Below are positions 25,107 to 33,458 of a DNA stretch of 64,000 bases, piece after piece. The notes under the pieces are model-generated. The model was not told the origin of the DNA. It made no database searches and worked only from the letters and a program-made list of their open reading frames with translations. The position numbers and the translations under genes were made by a program. The stretch is from Sphingobacterium thalpophilum (GTDB taxonomy: Bacteria; Bacteroidota; Bacteroidia; Sphingobacteriales; Sphingobacteriaceae), in NCBI RefSeq assembly GCF_901482695.1, contig NZ_LR590484.1, positions 1,550,001-1,614,000 of the forward strand, in the 5' to 3' direction. Position 1 is the stretch's first letter. Each line of letters opens with the position of its first letter.

Positions 25107-25394
25107 GCTACGCCTAATCGAAGCGAAATGCTGACAGCTATCATCCCATTACTGCAATTTTACGCTGCTCCAAAACCGATTGAATGTACAGGCATCAAAA
25201 CCCGTACCCATTGTATTCGGTCTAATCGTTCCATCTTCAAACAATATAAAGGATGAACTCATCCCATAGACCATAGGCGGCTGCGCAGGTGAAGTTTTTC
25301 TTTACGCTAGTGCACACCTACTCGCGATTTATCGGTAAAGATAAGGATTGAAAAAAAACAGGCTTTAGCGGTCGTGCTAAAGCCTGTTTATAAT
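25107..25394. other. intergenic region with a possible gene remnant
   Basis: Minus-strand reading from about 25265 to 25155 gives a protein-like stretch (MSSSFILFEDGTIRPN, then MGTGFDACTFNRFWSSVKLQ) ending at a stop, without a supported start or promoter. It may be the tail of a deleted gene. The rest, apart from the terminator at 25351-25389, shows nothing definite. Confidence 0.3.
25351..25389 (-). terminator. intrinsic terminator of the gldK-gldN cluster
   Basis: A 14-bp perfect stem (AAACAGGCTTTAGC / GCTAAAGCCTGTTT) with a GGTCGT loop; on the minus strand it is followed by T8. Confidence 0.9.
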
Positions 25395-26411
25395 TTATAG
25401 TTTTTCTTCTTCTGCCGTCTCTTCCTTGGTTTGAACCTCCTGTTTCTCTTTTATCGATTGATTGTTTTCAAGTTCTTCAGCTTTTACACCTTTTGGATTG
25501 CTCCACAATTTCTTTTTGTAGGCTTCCAACTTCTCTTCCACTTTTCGGCCGTCCAATAGCTGCCCGCCATTCTCTGTCTCCTTCACATTCTGCAACATTC
25601 CTGGGGACGATTCACGGACAATGGTACTGGCAAACTTATTTTGCACAAAGAAATCGTCCATGGTCATATCGTAAAGACCTTTGTCCGGATCAGAGATATC
25701 CACCTGTACCAAACTATAGCGCAATTGCGGGAAATAAAGCCAGAAGGCAGGTGTCGAGCCGACAGATTCCGCCAGCTCCGCAGATGTCGTAATGTTCATC
25801 AAAGGAGCCACACCAATGATACGTGTTTCCAAGCGGCTACGCTGCTTGTCAAAGAAAATATCTTCTTTAACACGGAACTTCGTTACCCGGCTCGGGTCAA
25901 ACTCGTTCAATGTCATTTTGGAATCAATCTGATTACCCTCACCGTCGAAGATCGGCACCAGTACACTATCCGCAAAACGGGCCATACCCTCCTGTGCATT
26001 CAATCTTGCCTTAAAGGAATCGTCATCAGGGCTATAGAGGGAAAGTTTTCCCTTTTCAATCGCTTTCATGATCACTTCCATCAATGAGTTACCGGGGATG
26101 CCCAAGATATTATTCTTTTCATCTTTCAGATCGATATCCCGCCATACCCGCTTATAAAAACGGATATTCTTTTTATTCACCTCTGGGTACGCAAAAGGTA
26201 CCGCATCCTCCATGCTATTGGCCTGATAAAAGCCATCTGAGGTCGGTATCGTATCCTGAATTATTTCACCACTAGCGACCGGCGCTGCTGAGATAACCTT
26301 ATTCAATGTATCCTGTTGAGGAGGAACGGTGTCAATGGTTGTTTCCTGCTGAGCGAACAACGATCCAGCTACAAACGCTAAAGCCACTGTTGTCAATATT
26401 TTCCTATTCAT
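25395..26411 (-). CDS. gldN: GldN/PorN-like protein
   Basis: About 338 residues from ATG 26411. Signal peptide (MNRKILTTVALAFVAGSLFAQ), a Pro/Thr-rich linker, then the GldN core: IRFYKRVWRDIDLKDEKN, LMEVIMKAIEKGKLSLYSP, FRVKEDIFFDKQRSRLETRIIGVAPL, FWLYFPQLRYSLVQVDISDP, MTMDDFFVQNKFASTIVRESS. An acidic Glu/Lys tail ends it. GldN binds GldK to form the periplasmic ring of the type IX secretion system. Here it follows gldK directly; gldL and gldM are not between them. Confidence 0.9.
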   Translation of the reverse strand: MNRKILTTVALAFVAGSLFAQQETTIDTVPPQQDTLNKVISAAPVASGEIIQDTIPTSDGFYQANSMEDAVPFAYPEVNKKNIRFYKRVWRDIDLKDEKNNILGIPGNSLMEVIMKAIEKGKLSLYSPDDDSFKARLNAQEGMARFADSVLVPIFDGEGNQIDSKMTLNEFDPSRVTKFRVKEDIFFDKQRSRLETRIIGVAPLMNITTSAELAESVGSTPAFWLYFPQLRYSLVQVDISDPDKGLYDMTMDDFFVQNKFASTIVRESSPGMLQNVKETENGGQLLDGRKVEEKLEAYKKKLWSNPKGVKAEELENNQSIKEKQEVQTKEETAEEEKL

Positions 26412-26441
26412 CGTTATCAAGTTTTCTGTTTACAGCCTAGA

Positions 26442-27737
26442 TTAATATTTACGAGTTTTACTTTGCACCGTTGGCATTTCAAAGGCCGACATCACGCAGC
26501 GAAAACCGATATACGAATGCGGTTCGTAATCCACCGAATAATTACGGGTCTCACTGTTGAGCTGCTCACCATTATCTTTCCAAGAACCACCGCGCACCAC
26601 TTTACGTTTCAATGCATCCCCATCCTTGGGATCAGCGTCGTATAACAGCGCTGGGTTCAAGTCATTCACAAATACCACAGCCGAAGGGCTATAGGCATCC
26701 AGGGTCCATTCGGACACATTACCCGCCATGTTATACACCCCAAACGCATTCGGCATATAGGACTTGACCGGAAGGGTAAATGTAGCTCCATCACGCGAGT
26801 AGGTACCTTCGCCTTGTTTAAAATTCACCGCCAGTTTCTTTTTGCCCTCTGCGCCATCAATTGTCATCCGTGAACCGGCAATCGTATCCTGCGGATCCAG
26901 TTTGCCGGAAGCCGCATATTGCCATTGTGCTTCTGTAGGCAAACTTAAGCTGAGCTGATAACCGTTCAGATAGGAGTTTTTCAATACCGTCGCTGCCATT
27001 TGGCCAGCACGCCAATCAGTAAAAGCACGTGCCTGTCTCCAGGTCACTCCCACTACAGGATAGTAATCAAAAGAAGGGTGTGTAAAATAATTGGCATCCA
27101 AAGAAGCCATCTGAGCATTTGGAAAGTCTTTACTCCAGATATCCTCTACAGGCATTACCGCTACCGTATCCGTTACATATGACTTTTTTAGATTCCCTTT
27201 TGATTGCAAATAGGAGAAACGATATTTGATGACCTCCGGATTCAATGCCCGTCTATTTCCACGCATTTCGAGCATCGGCGCGATGCGCTCTTGGATGCTA
27301 GGATCATTGCTTTTCCATATTGGCGATATCTTTTTCACTTTCGCCCAGTTGATGCGTTTCTGTCCAACCTCTTCGCCTGCAATATCCAGAAAATACTGGT
27401 CATCCTGCAGGTAATCCGTTACGGCGACAGAGTCGGCCACCCAATTCACAAATTCACGGTACTGCTTGTTGGTCACTTCCGCTTCATCAATAAAGAAAGC
27501 ACTCAAACTCACATTCTTGCCCACATTACCGCTATCCAAAGATCCCTTAAAGAGTATTGTACCCGAAGGAATATAAACCATGCCCGGAGGCGCAGGCAAC
27601 TTACCCCCGCGAAACGCATTTACTTTCGGCGCCTGGTATAATGCCGAATTCGACTTACAGGCCGAAAAACCAATCAAAACTGCCAAGGCTATAGCTCCCA
27701 GCGCGCGATTGGTAAAGGCTTTTTTATATATATTCAT
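26442..27737 (-). CDS. gldK: GldK/PorK-like lipoprotein with FGE-sulfatase fold
   Basis: 431 residues. Lipoprotein signal with Cys27 (LIGFSACKSNS). The formylglycine-generating-enzyme fold covers about 45-425: PPGMVYIPSGTILFKGS, FFIDEAEVTNKQYREFVNW, PVVGVTWRQARAFTDWRAGQM, LPTEAQWQYAASG, YNMAGNVSEWTLDAYSP, VVRGGSWKDNGEQL and YIGFRCVMS. GldK proteins use this fold structurally in the outer-membrane ring of the type IX system rather than as an enzyme. It lies 30 nt before gldN and 32 nt after the beta-barrel gene, in one leftward cluster. Confidence 0.88.
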   Translation of the reverse strand: MNIYKKAFTNRALGAIALAVLIGFSACKSNSALYQAPKVNAFRGGKLPAPPGMVYIPSGTILFKGSLDSGNVGKNVSLSAFFIDEAEVTNKQYREFVNWVADSVAVTDYLQDDQYFLDIAGEEVGQKRINWAKVKKISPIWKSNDPSIQERIAPMLEMRGNRRALNPEVIKYRFSYLQSKGNLKKSYVTDTVAVMPVEDIWSKDFPNAQMASLDANYFTHPSFDYYPVVGVTWRQARAFTDWRAGQMAATVLKNSYLNGYQLSLSLPTEAQWQYAASGKLDPQDTIAGSRMTIDGAEGKKKLAVNFKQGEGTYSRDGATFTLPVKSYMPNAFGVYNMAGNVSEWTLDAYSPSAVVFVNDLNPALLYDADPKDGDALKRKVVRGGSWKDNGEQLNSETRNYSVDYEPHSYIGFRCVMSAFEMPTVQSKTRKY

Positions 27738-27769
27738 CTTCTTGTTTATTTAAATTAGTTCAGTTTTTT

Positions 27770-28462
27770 CTATTTTCGGTTGAATAATGCATATTTCACG
27801 CCTAGTGACACAAAGCCGTATTGATCCTTGCCCTTATTCTTGATGCCGTCCAGATTATCGTTAAAGGTCAGTGTATGTTGGTAGTTGACATTGATTGCCC
27901 ATTGCGGTCCATACAAGGTACGGCCAAACGGAATATCTACCCCCGCATTTAACGGTAAAACGAAATGGATTTCACCCAAATCTTCAGCAAGTTCACCGCC
28001 CTGATTGGCTACGGCCTCTGCATACATGGGATCTATCTGACGCTTTATTCTATTTTTAACCAACCCGGCACCCGCACCGACATAAACATTCGAAAGAATA
28101 CGCGAGAAGGTATTCGCTCCCAAGGTATAATAACTATAATTGCTAGCATCGGTCAGGAATTGTCCTACACGTAGTTTTCCATTTAAGTTACCGGCGAAGT
28201 AACGGTTTTCAAATTCGCTGTTATATCCATGGCCAGCCAACGTTCCCTTTTCACCACGTAAACCCACAGATATAAAAGGACTGATCAGATAATCTGCTTC
28301 ACCATAAAAGGCAAATTTAGCCTTCACATTCGCTAGGTCGGTAAGATTGTACGCTACACCAGCACCTGCACCTATACTAACCGGGCGCGAAAACTGCGCC
28401 GATGCTGTTCCTATCATGAGACCTAGAGCTCCTAAAGAGGTAAATAGTATTTTTTTATTCAT
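27770..28462 (-). CDS. outer-membrane beta-barrel protein
   Basis: 230 residues. Signal peptide (MNKKILFTSLGALGLMIGTASAQ), then alternating hydrophobic/polar strands typical of an OmpA-like or OmpW-like 8-strand barrel (PVSIGAGAGVAYNL; FISVGLRGEKGTL; YYTLGANTFSRIL; NVYVGAGAGLVKN; PLNAGVDIPFG; WAINVNYQHTLTFND; YGFVSLGVKYALFNRK with aromatic end). First gene of the gldK-gldN cluster. It may be a partner of that ring complex, by position only. Confidence 0.82.
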   Translation of the reverse strand: MNKKILFTSLGALGLMIGTASAQFSRPVSIGAGAGVAYNLTDLANVKAKFAFYGEADYLISPFISVGLRGEKGTLAGHGYNSEFENRYFAGNLNGKLRVGQFLTDASNYSYYTLGANTFSRILSNVYVGAGAGLVKNRIKRQIDPMYAEAVANQGGELAEDLGEIHFVLPLNAGVDIPFGRTLYGPQWAINVNYQHTLTFNDNLDGIKNKGKDQYGFVSLGVKYALFNRK

Positions 28463-28611
28463 GTCTATATGTTTTTCTTATACCTGTTTTTGTTCAGTCA
28501 TAGATGAGAAGTTTACATTCTCTATCTATTGATCAGAGGATCACCTGATTGATTAGTGTTTAGTGATGTTACAATTCAGAAACGATAATCTTCCTCTATT
28601 TATTATAATAA

Positions 28612-28641
28612 AACCCCAAACCGACGTATCGTTTTGGGGTT
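28612..28641. terminator. intrinsic terminator after the wzc gene
   Basis: A 9-bp stem AACCCCAAA / TTTGGGGTT with an inner CGA/TCG pair and a CGTA loop, 38 nt downstream of the wzc-type stop on the minus strand. Confidence 0.8.
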
Positions 28642-28678
28642 AAACAACAATAAGGCCAAAACCTATATTCGTATCGAA

Positions 28679-31078
28679 TTATTTTATATTTAATCGGTCT
28701 TTTAGGTCCTGCCACACTTTGGCAATTCCCATTTTTTTCTTCTTGCCTTTGTCTCCATAACCGTAGCCATAACCGTAGCCATAACCGTAACCTCTAGCAA
28801 AATCGACGTCGTTGACAACAGCTGCAAGGTTTTTCAACTTGCCATCTACATATAACTCCCTAGGCACCTGAAGCAAGCGTTTGTCCAGATAATTGACCCG
28901 CGATACATATAAGGTTAAGTCAGCATTATGTGCGATCAATAACGTATCTGTTACCAGACTCACCGGCGCCGTATCTACTAGGATATAGTCATAATGTTCA
29001 CGCGTATATTTGATTACATCATCGAAGTGACCATTCATGAGCAACTCCGCTGGATTTGGCGCTATATATCCAGAATAGATGACATCAAAATCATAGTTAC
29101 CAGGCTTCTTAATGATGATATTATCAATATCCATATCCGGGTTGATTAGGAATTGCGTAATACCAACATTGGTGTGTTGTAAGTGCGATAAGCCTAAATA
29201 ATCCAATACTTTTGGACTCCGGATATCCGCACCAATTAATACCACTTTTTTACCTGACATGGATAAAATTTGCGCCAAATTGGTTGTTACGAATGATTTA
29301 CCCTCGCCCGAGATTGTTGATGTGACAAATACAACCTTAGATGCATCTTTTTGATCCCCGCCAAACATAAAGTTCATATTTGTACGTAAAATCCGGAATG
29401 CCTCGGCTAGCGAAGAACGGTCATTGAGATGGACAATGGTATCTTCTGCAGTAGGAATTTCTCCCAATACCGGTATTTTAACCAAGTCTTCAATATCCTT
29501 GCGCGAATGGATTTTATTATCCAATAAGAATTTAAGGTAAAGAAGGCCAAATGGGATTAAAAAACCTATTATTAGTGCACCCAACATGACAATCATTTTC
29601 CGCGGCGCAACTGGTATACTATTAGTGTAAGCAGCGTCAATAATCTTCAAATTATCAGGTGTCGCTGCTGCTTTTACTTCACTCTCTTCTCTTTTTTGCA
29701 GCAACAACAAGTAAAGCGATTCAACAATTTGCTGTTGTCTTGAAATTTTCTTAAATCCTTGCTCTTGATTAGGAATAGAATTTATTCTACCCAAAATTTC
29801 TTTTGATTTAGCCTCAATACTATTTAAAGCCAATTGAGTGACTCTTTGATAATTTTGAAGCGCTTTTCGAATATTTTTGTTACTTTCTGATATATTTTCA
29901 TTTAGCGCAATAACTGTAGGATTTTTATCAGAAGCGGATTTTAATAAGTCATCGCGCTCAAGTATTAGTTGATTATAGGCTGTTATAGACGCAACAATAG
30001 AAGCATCTTGTAAACCTATATTTGAAGGCAATAGCTTACCATCTTCCTGATCCTTAAGATATGCATTCATATGATCAACTAACTTTAACTGAGTCCTATA
30101 CTCTAAAGATTTTTTATCATTATCTGAAGCAGTATTCAAAAAAACATTTGCCTCCGTAGACATATCTACCATAGAATTCGACATCTTAAATTCAGCAACT
30201 TTCTCATCAGCACCAGACAAATCTTTTGAAATCAACATCAAGCGTTTATTAATAAAATCAGATGTGGCACGAGTAGTCCTCATTTTATCATAAGTCAAAT
30301 CCGCATTATAAACATCAATCAATGAATTTAAAATCAACTCAGCTTTCTTACCTAAACTTGATATCATTGAAAAATTTACAATATAAGATTGCATTTCTTT
30401 GCTTGGTGCAATATTAATAGAAGCGATATAATCATCTACTGCCCAATTTTTAGGGACAACACTAATTTCATATGAGTCATCTACAATATTGCGGAATTCG
30501 TTATTTGCATTAAACGCTATAAGATTTTCCCCAATTTTCCCCTCTTTCCCATATTCAAAATTTTTATTCTCTCCCGATAATACATCGGTAACTTTTAAAC
30601 GGTTTTTTCCAGATATTTTAACGAGCAATTTAAAATTAGTAGTATCCTGATCACCAAACACTTGCAATTTAAAGGGAACATCCTTTTCTAGAAGTTCATT
30701 TGATCTAATTTTACCTTTTGAAGCGTATATGATATTTAAATGATGCTGGTCAACTACTTTACGCATCAACCTCCTGGACGCTAGTACCTCTATTTGATCA
30801 GTAACGAATGCTGCCCGTGTCCCTCCAAAACCCAAAGAACTTGACAATTCCGCAATACCCGCCAACTCACCAGCAGATGCACTCTTTTCGTCTTTTAATA
30901 AAATTTTAGCAGTGGTATTATAAGATCTCTGTGCATAACGCAGGTAAAACAACGCTAAAACTAATGTGGCAAATAACGTTAGGACAAACCACTTCCAATA
31001 ATAAGCATATTGTTCGAATAGTTGTCTTAAGTTTATTACCTCTTGATCTTCCTTATTATTTATAGGTTTTACTTCCAT
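28679..31078 (-). CDS. Wzc-type polysaccharide co-polymerase / BY-kinase
   Basis: 799 residues. An N-terminal membrane segment (WFVLTLFATLVLALFYL) and Wzz domain, long coiled-coil periplasmic part, a second membrane segment (MIVMLGALIIGFLIPFGLLYL), then the cytoplasmic bacterial tyrosine kinase: Walker A in SGEGKSFVTTNLA, A' in VVLIGADIRSPK, Walker B-like DYILVDTAPVSLV. The end is Tyr-rich: six GY units before GDKGKKKK, the expected autophosphorylation tail. It controls chain length and export together with the Wza-like protein encoded 8 nt upstream. Terminator follows. Confidence 0.95.
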   Translation of the reverse strand: MEVKPINNKEDQEVINLRQLFEQYAYYWKWFVLTLFATLVLALFYLRYAQRSYNTTAKILLKDEKSASAGELAGIAELSSSLGFGGTRAAFVTDQIEVLASRRLMRKVVDQHHLNIIYASKGKIRSNELLEKDVPFKLQVFGDQDTTNFKLLVKISGKNRLKVTDVLSGENKNFEYGKEGKIGENLIAFNANNEFRNIVDDSYEISVVPKNWAVDDYIASINIAPSKEMQSYIVNFSMISSLGKKAELILNSLIDVYNADLTYDKMRTTRATSDFINKRLMLISKDLSGADEKVAEFKMSNSMVDMSTEANVFLNTASDNDKKSLEYRTQLKLVDHMNAYLKDQEDGKLLPSNIGLQDASIVASITAYNQLILERDDLLKSASDKNPTVIALNENISESNKNIRKALQNYQRVTQLALNSIEAKSKEILGRINSIPNQEQGFKKISRQQQIVESLYLLLLQKREESEVKAAATPDNLKIIDAAYTNSIPVAPRKMIVMLGALIIGFLIPFGLLYLKFLLDNKIHSRKDIEDLVKIPVLGEIPTAEDTIVHLNDRSSLAEAFRILRTNMNFMFGGDQKDASKVVFVTSTISGEGKSFVTTNLAQILSMSGKKVVLIGADIRSPKVLDYLGLSHLQHTNVGITQFLINPDMDIDNIIIKKPGNYDFDVIYSGYIAPNPAELLMNGHFDDVIKYTREHYDYILVDTAPVSLVTDTLLIAHNADLTLYVSRVNYLDKRLLQVPRELYVDGKLKNLAAVVNDVDFARGYGYGYGYGYGYGDKGKKKKMGIAKVWQDLKDRLNIK
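28755..28792. repeat. 12-bp tandem repeat coding the GY tail of the kinase
   Basis: Three copies of CCATAACCGTAG (the last with a G-to-A change) plus a partial unit; on the coding strand each gives GYGY. Copy number could slip in steps of four residues. Confidence 0.8.
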
Positions 31079-31086
31079 GGATTATA

Positions 31087-31872
31087 TTAACGAGTTAATA
31101 CTGAAATAACAGTAATTAATAAACTAGCGACGGAGATAATTACATTGGTATTAGCTCCCAATTTAGAATTGTTAATTTGAGATTTATTAGGCTCTACGTA
31201 TATTACATCATTTTGAGCTAAATAATAGTAGGGAGAATTTAAGGTACTTTGTTTTGTTAAATCTAATCTATGCACGTTTTTTTGCCCCCCTTCCTCACGA
31301 ATGATAAGCACATTTTCCCTAATACCCCTAATTGTCATATCTCCTGCCATACCTAATGCTTCTAATACTGTAATTCTTTCTGATGGTACAATGAAAGATC
31401 CAGGCCTAGCAACCTCTCCCAAAACAGAAACTCTAAAGTTATTAAAATTAATGTTAACACCAGGATCTTTTATATATTGATCTAATTCAAGACGAATTTT
31501 TTCAATTGCCTCTAGACGCGTTAAACCAGCAATTCTTATCTTACCAAGCAAAGGCAAAGTAATATCACCGTTATTATCAACTGTATATGTTGGTCTTAAA
31601 GCTAGATCAACCTGTTGAGACATTGTTGTGGCCATCATCGTACTAAGAGGATTAAACGGTGCGGTAACTTTAGGGTCTGCAGCAGTCACGACAACTGTCA
31701 AGATATCATTTGTTTGTATCTTAGGAATATATTGTTCATATATAGTGTTAATTTGTGTAGAATCATTCTGTAGGTAGACCATATTTCTACGTGAACCGCA
31801 AGAACAGAATAATATTAGCACTAATATATAAAATACTCCGAGTGCTACACTATGTTTTGAAATTAATCGCAT
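31087..31872 (-). CDS. Wza-type polysaccharide export lipoprotein
   Basis: 261 residues. Lipoprotein signal with lipobox Cys (VLILFCSCGSRRN). Poly_export (PES) domain (YIPKIQTNDILTVVVTAADPKVTAPFNP; TYTVDNNGDITLPLLGKIRIAGLTRLEAIEKI) and an SLBB domain (FRVSVLGEVARPGSFIVPSERITVLEALGMAGD), ending in a hydrophobic helix (NVIISVASLLITVISVL) that could cross the outer membrane. It forms the export channel used with the Wzc-type protein. It starts a transcription unit: the promoter is 43 nt upstream. Confidence 0.93.
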   Translation of the reverse strand: MRLISKHSVALGVFYILVLILFCSCGSRRNMVYLQNDSTQINTIYEQYIPKIQTNDILTVVVTAADPKVTAPFNPLSTMMATTMSQQVDLALRPTYTVDNNGDITLPLLGKIRIAGLTRLEAIEKIRLELDQYIKDPGVNINFNNFRVSVLGEVARPGSFIVPSERITVLEALGMAGDMTIRGIRENVLIIREEGGQKNVHRLDLTKQSTLNSPYYYLAQNDVIYVEPNKSQINNSKLGANTNVIISVASLLITVISVLTR

Positions 31873-31914
31873 GTTTTATTTAAATTATAAAATTGATTTC
31901 TTCTACTCCGATGA

Positions 31915-31922
31915 CAAAAATA
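31915..31922 (-). promoter_or_regulatory. -7 box before the wza-wzc unit
   Basis: Minus-strand TATTTTTG, a perfect TAnnTTTG match; a TTTT-rich -33 region lies about 17 nt upstream. Leader about 37 nt. Confidence 0.6.
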
Positions 31923-32032
31923 TACTTTTTTATTCACAAAAAACTAAATTTAACAAGATACTAGCAATTTTATGAAGCTTACCCTCATCAGCAACTTCTG
32001 TGCCTAATTTATATTTAGAGAATATTAACTTT

Positions 32033-32461
32033 TCATTTGACATTATTAAAATAATCAGATTTCCATGTATAATTATCCAATGGAGCATGCTCTACAGGAT
32101 GGTCTGCATAAACCAATAGTTCACTATCAGTAGTTAATGCACGAAAGGCTGTTCCATAACCAGCAGGCACATGTAAGACCTTCATGTCATTAGCATCCAG
32201 GACAATACTTTTAATTGGAATGAATGGATTAGGATCTTCCCAATCATCTATCTGTACTAAACTCACCTTAAAAGCTCCTGATAATACATAAAACCAGCGT
32301 TGCTCAATACGATGCGCTCGCCATCCTCTGATTAATTCAGTATCTACGTTCCTAATAAGATAAAACCGCTTGACTAAGCTCATATCGAATTCATTGACAA
32401 ATCGGATTTGTCCACGCATATCCTTGGCAACGCCCCCTTGAATATATCTTAATTCTTCCAT
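32033..32461 (-). CDS. WxcM/FdtA-like cupin, sugar-nucleotide isomerase or epimerase
   Basis: 142 residues with the single-cupin pattern of the WxcM-like family: RGQIRFVNEFDM, KRFYLIRNVDTELIRGWRAHRIEQRWFYVLSGAFKVSL, DANDMKVLHVPAGYGTAFRALTTDSELLVYAD. Relatives convert dTDP-4-keto-6-deoxyglucose to 3-keto sugars (FdtA) or act as epimerases. No 3-aminotransferase (FdtB) is in the locus, so its exact product is unclear. It overlaps no neighbour and lies 5 nt after the WecA-like gene. Confidence 0.75.
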   Translation of the reverse strand: MEELRYIQGGVAKDMRGQIRFVNEFDMSLVKRFYLIRNVDTELIRGWRAHRIEQRWFYVLSGAFKVSLVQIDDWEDPNPFIPIKSIVLDANDMKVLHVPAGYGTAFRALTTDSELLVYADHPVEHAPLDNYTWKSDYFNNVK

Positions 32462-32466
32462 TACAA

Positions 32467-33426
32467 TTATTGTTTAACGTATCTTTTTATAATATAGGTT
32501 TTAAATAGCAAATAAATAACACTAAGCCCTCCAACCGTACCTGCTGAAAAAATTAGTTGAGATCGTAGAGACTCAGATGAAAACTGAATCACAATCCAAC
32601 CTATTCCAACCTGAATAGCTCCGTAGAGAAAAGAAATCAATAATTTGTTTACACCCGCCTCATTTCCTAAAAATTGATATAAATGCGATCTATGGGCTTC
32701 AAAAATATTTTCTTTTCGCAATAAGCGTCTAATGATAGTCCAGACAGCATCCACTCCATAAACAGACAAAAATAAAATATAAATCAGATTACCTGTTGTT
32801 AGAATAAGTAATCCTAAAGCAAAAAGTAGAATGTATGCTATAGCTACGGATCCCACATCGCCTGCAAAGCATTTTGCTTTCGTCCGAAAATTGAAAAAGG
32901 TAAATACCAAAACACCTGAAAGCGAAAAAATCAAAAGATCTTGGGCAATAAAATTTATTTCTTGATTGACGATCATCAATAGTCCTCCAACAGCAAGGCT
33001 ATAACAAGCCGTAATCCCATTGATACCATCCATAAAGTTATAGGCATTAATTACACCGACAACCACAATAAAACCAATCAATAAATAATACCAAGGCATA
33101 TCAAACAGATCGAGCTGATAAGCCATCAATAGTACAGAAGAGAAATGTATTAATAGTCTTATCTTATTGGATAGTGTAAATACATCATCCAAAAACGATA
33201 CTAATGTCATTAAGGTCAATCCTAGAAAAAACCAAGGGTATTGAAAACCCGAGACGATAAAATAAATAAGTGCTCCGAAGTAAAAAACAACGCCACCGCC
33301 CCGCAATGTGATGGATGAATGCGAAGAACGTTCATTCGGTTTATCAATAATATTAAAACGATCAGCGACTTTAAAATACACCAATTCCAAAATAAATAAA
33401 GCGATCAGTATGAGTAGGTAAATCAT
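32467..33426 (-). CDS. WecA/WbpL-like undecaprenyl-phosphate sugar-1-phosphate transferase
   Basis: 319 residues, about ten membrane segments. Family motifs: FNIIDKPNERSSH, near-N-terminal RGGG, FLDDVFTLS (catalytic Asp pair), INAYNFMDGINGITA and AKCFAGDVGSVAIAY, then the basic RRLLRKENIFEAHRSHLYQ end. It loads the first sugar-1-phosphate, probably N-acetyl-6-deoxyhexosamine, onto undecaprenyl phosphate in the inner membrane and so starts each repeat unit. Its pairing with the CapD/WbpM-like and WbpV-like genes just upstream is the known arrangement for QuiNAc or FucNAc initiation. Confidence 0.92.
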   Translation of the reverse strand: MIYLLILIALFILELVYFKVADRFNIIDKPNERSSHSSITLRGGGVVFYFGALIYFIVSGFQYPWFFLGLTLMTLVSFLDDVFTLSNKIRLLIHFSSVLLMAYQLDLFDMPWYYLLIGFIVVVGVINAYNFMDGINGITACYSLAVGGLLMIVNQEINFIAQDLLIFSLSGVLVFTFFNFRTKAKCFAGDVGSVAIAYILLFALGLLILTTGNLIYILFLSVYGVDAVWTIIRRLLRKENIFEAHRSHLYQFLGNEAGVNKLLISFLYGAIQVGIGWIVIQFSSESLRSQLIFSAGTVGGLSVIYLLFKTYIIKRYVKQ

Positions 33427-33458
33427 TCCTAAGTAATGTATAGTAATTTATTGACTGT

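Noticed and set aside
28755..28792. non-coding minisatellite
   Set aside because: The repeats encode the in-frame Gly-Tyr tail of the Wzc-type kinase.
32033..32461. calling this gene a second rmlC
   Set aside because: It lacks the RGLHxQ motif and fits the WxcM/FdtA cupin pattern better.
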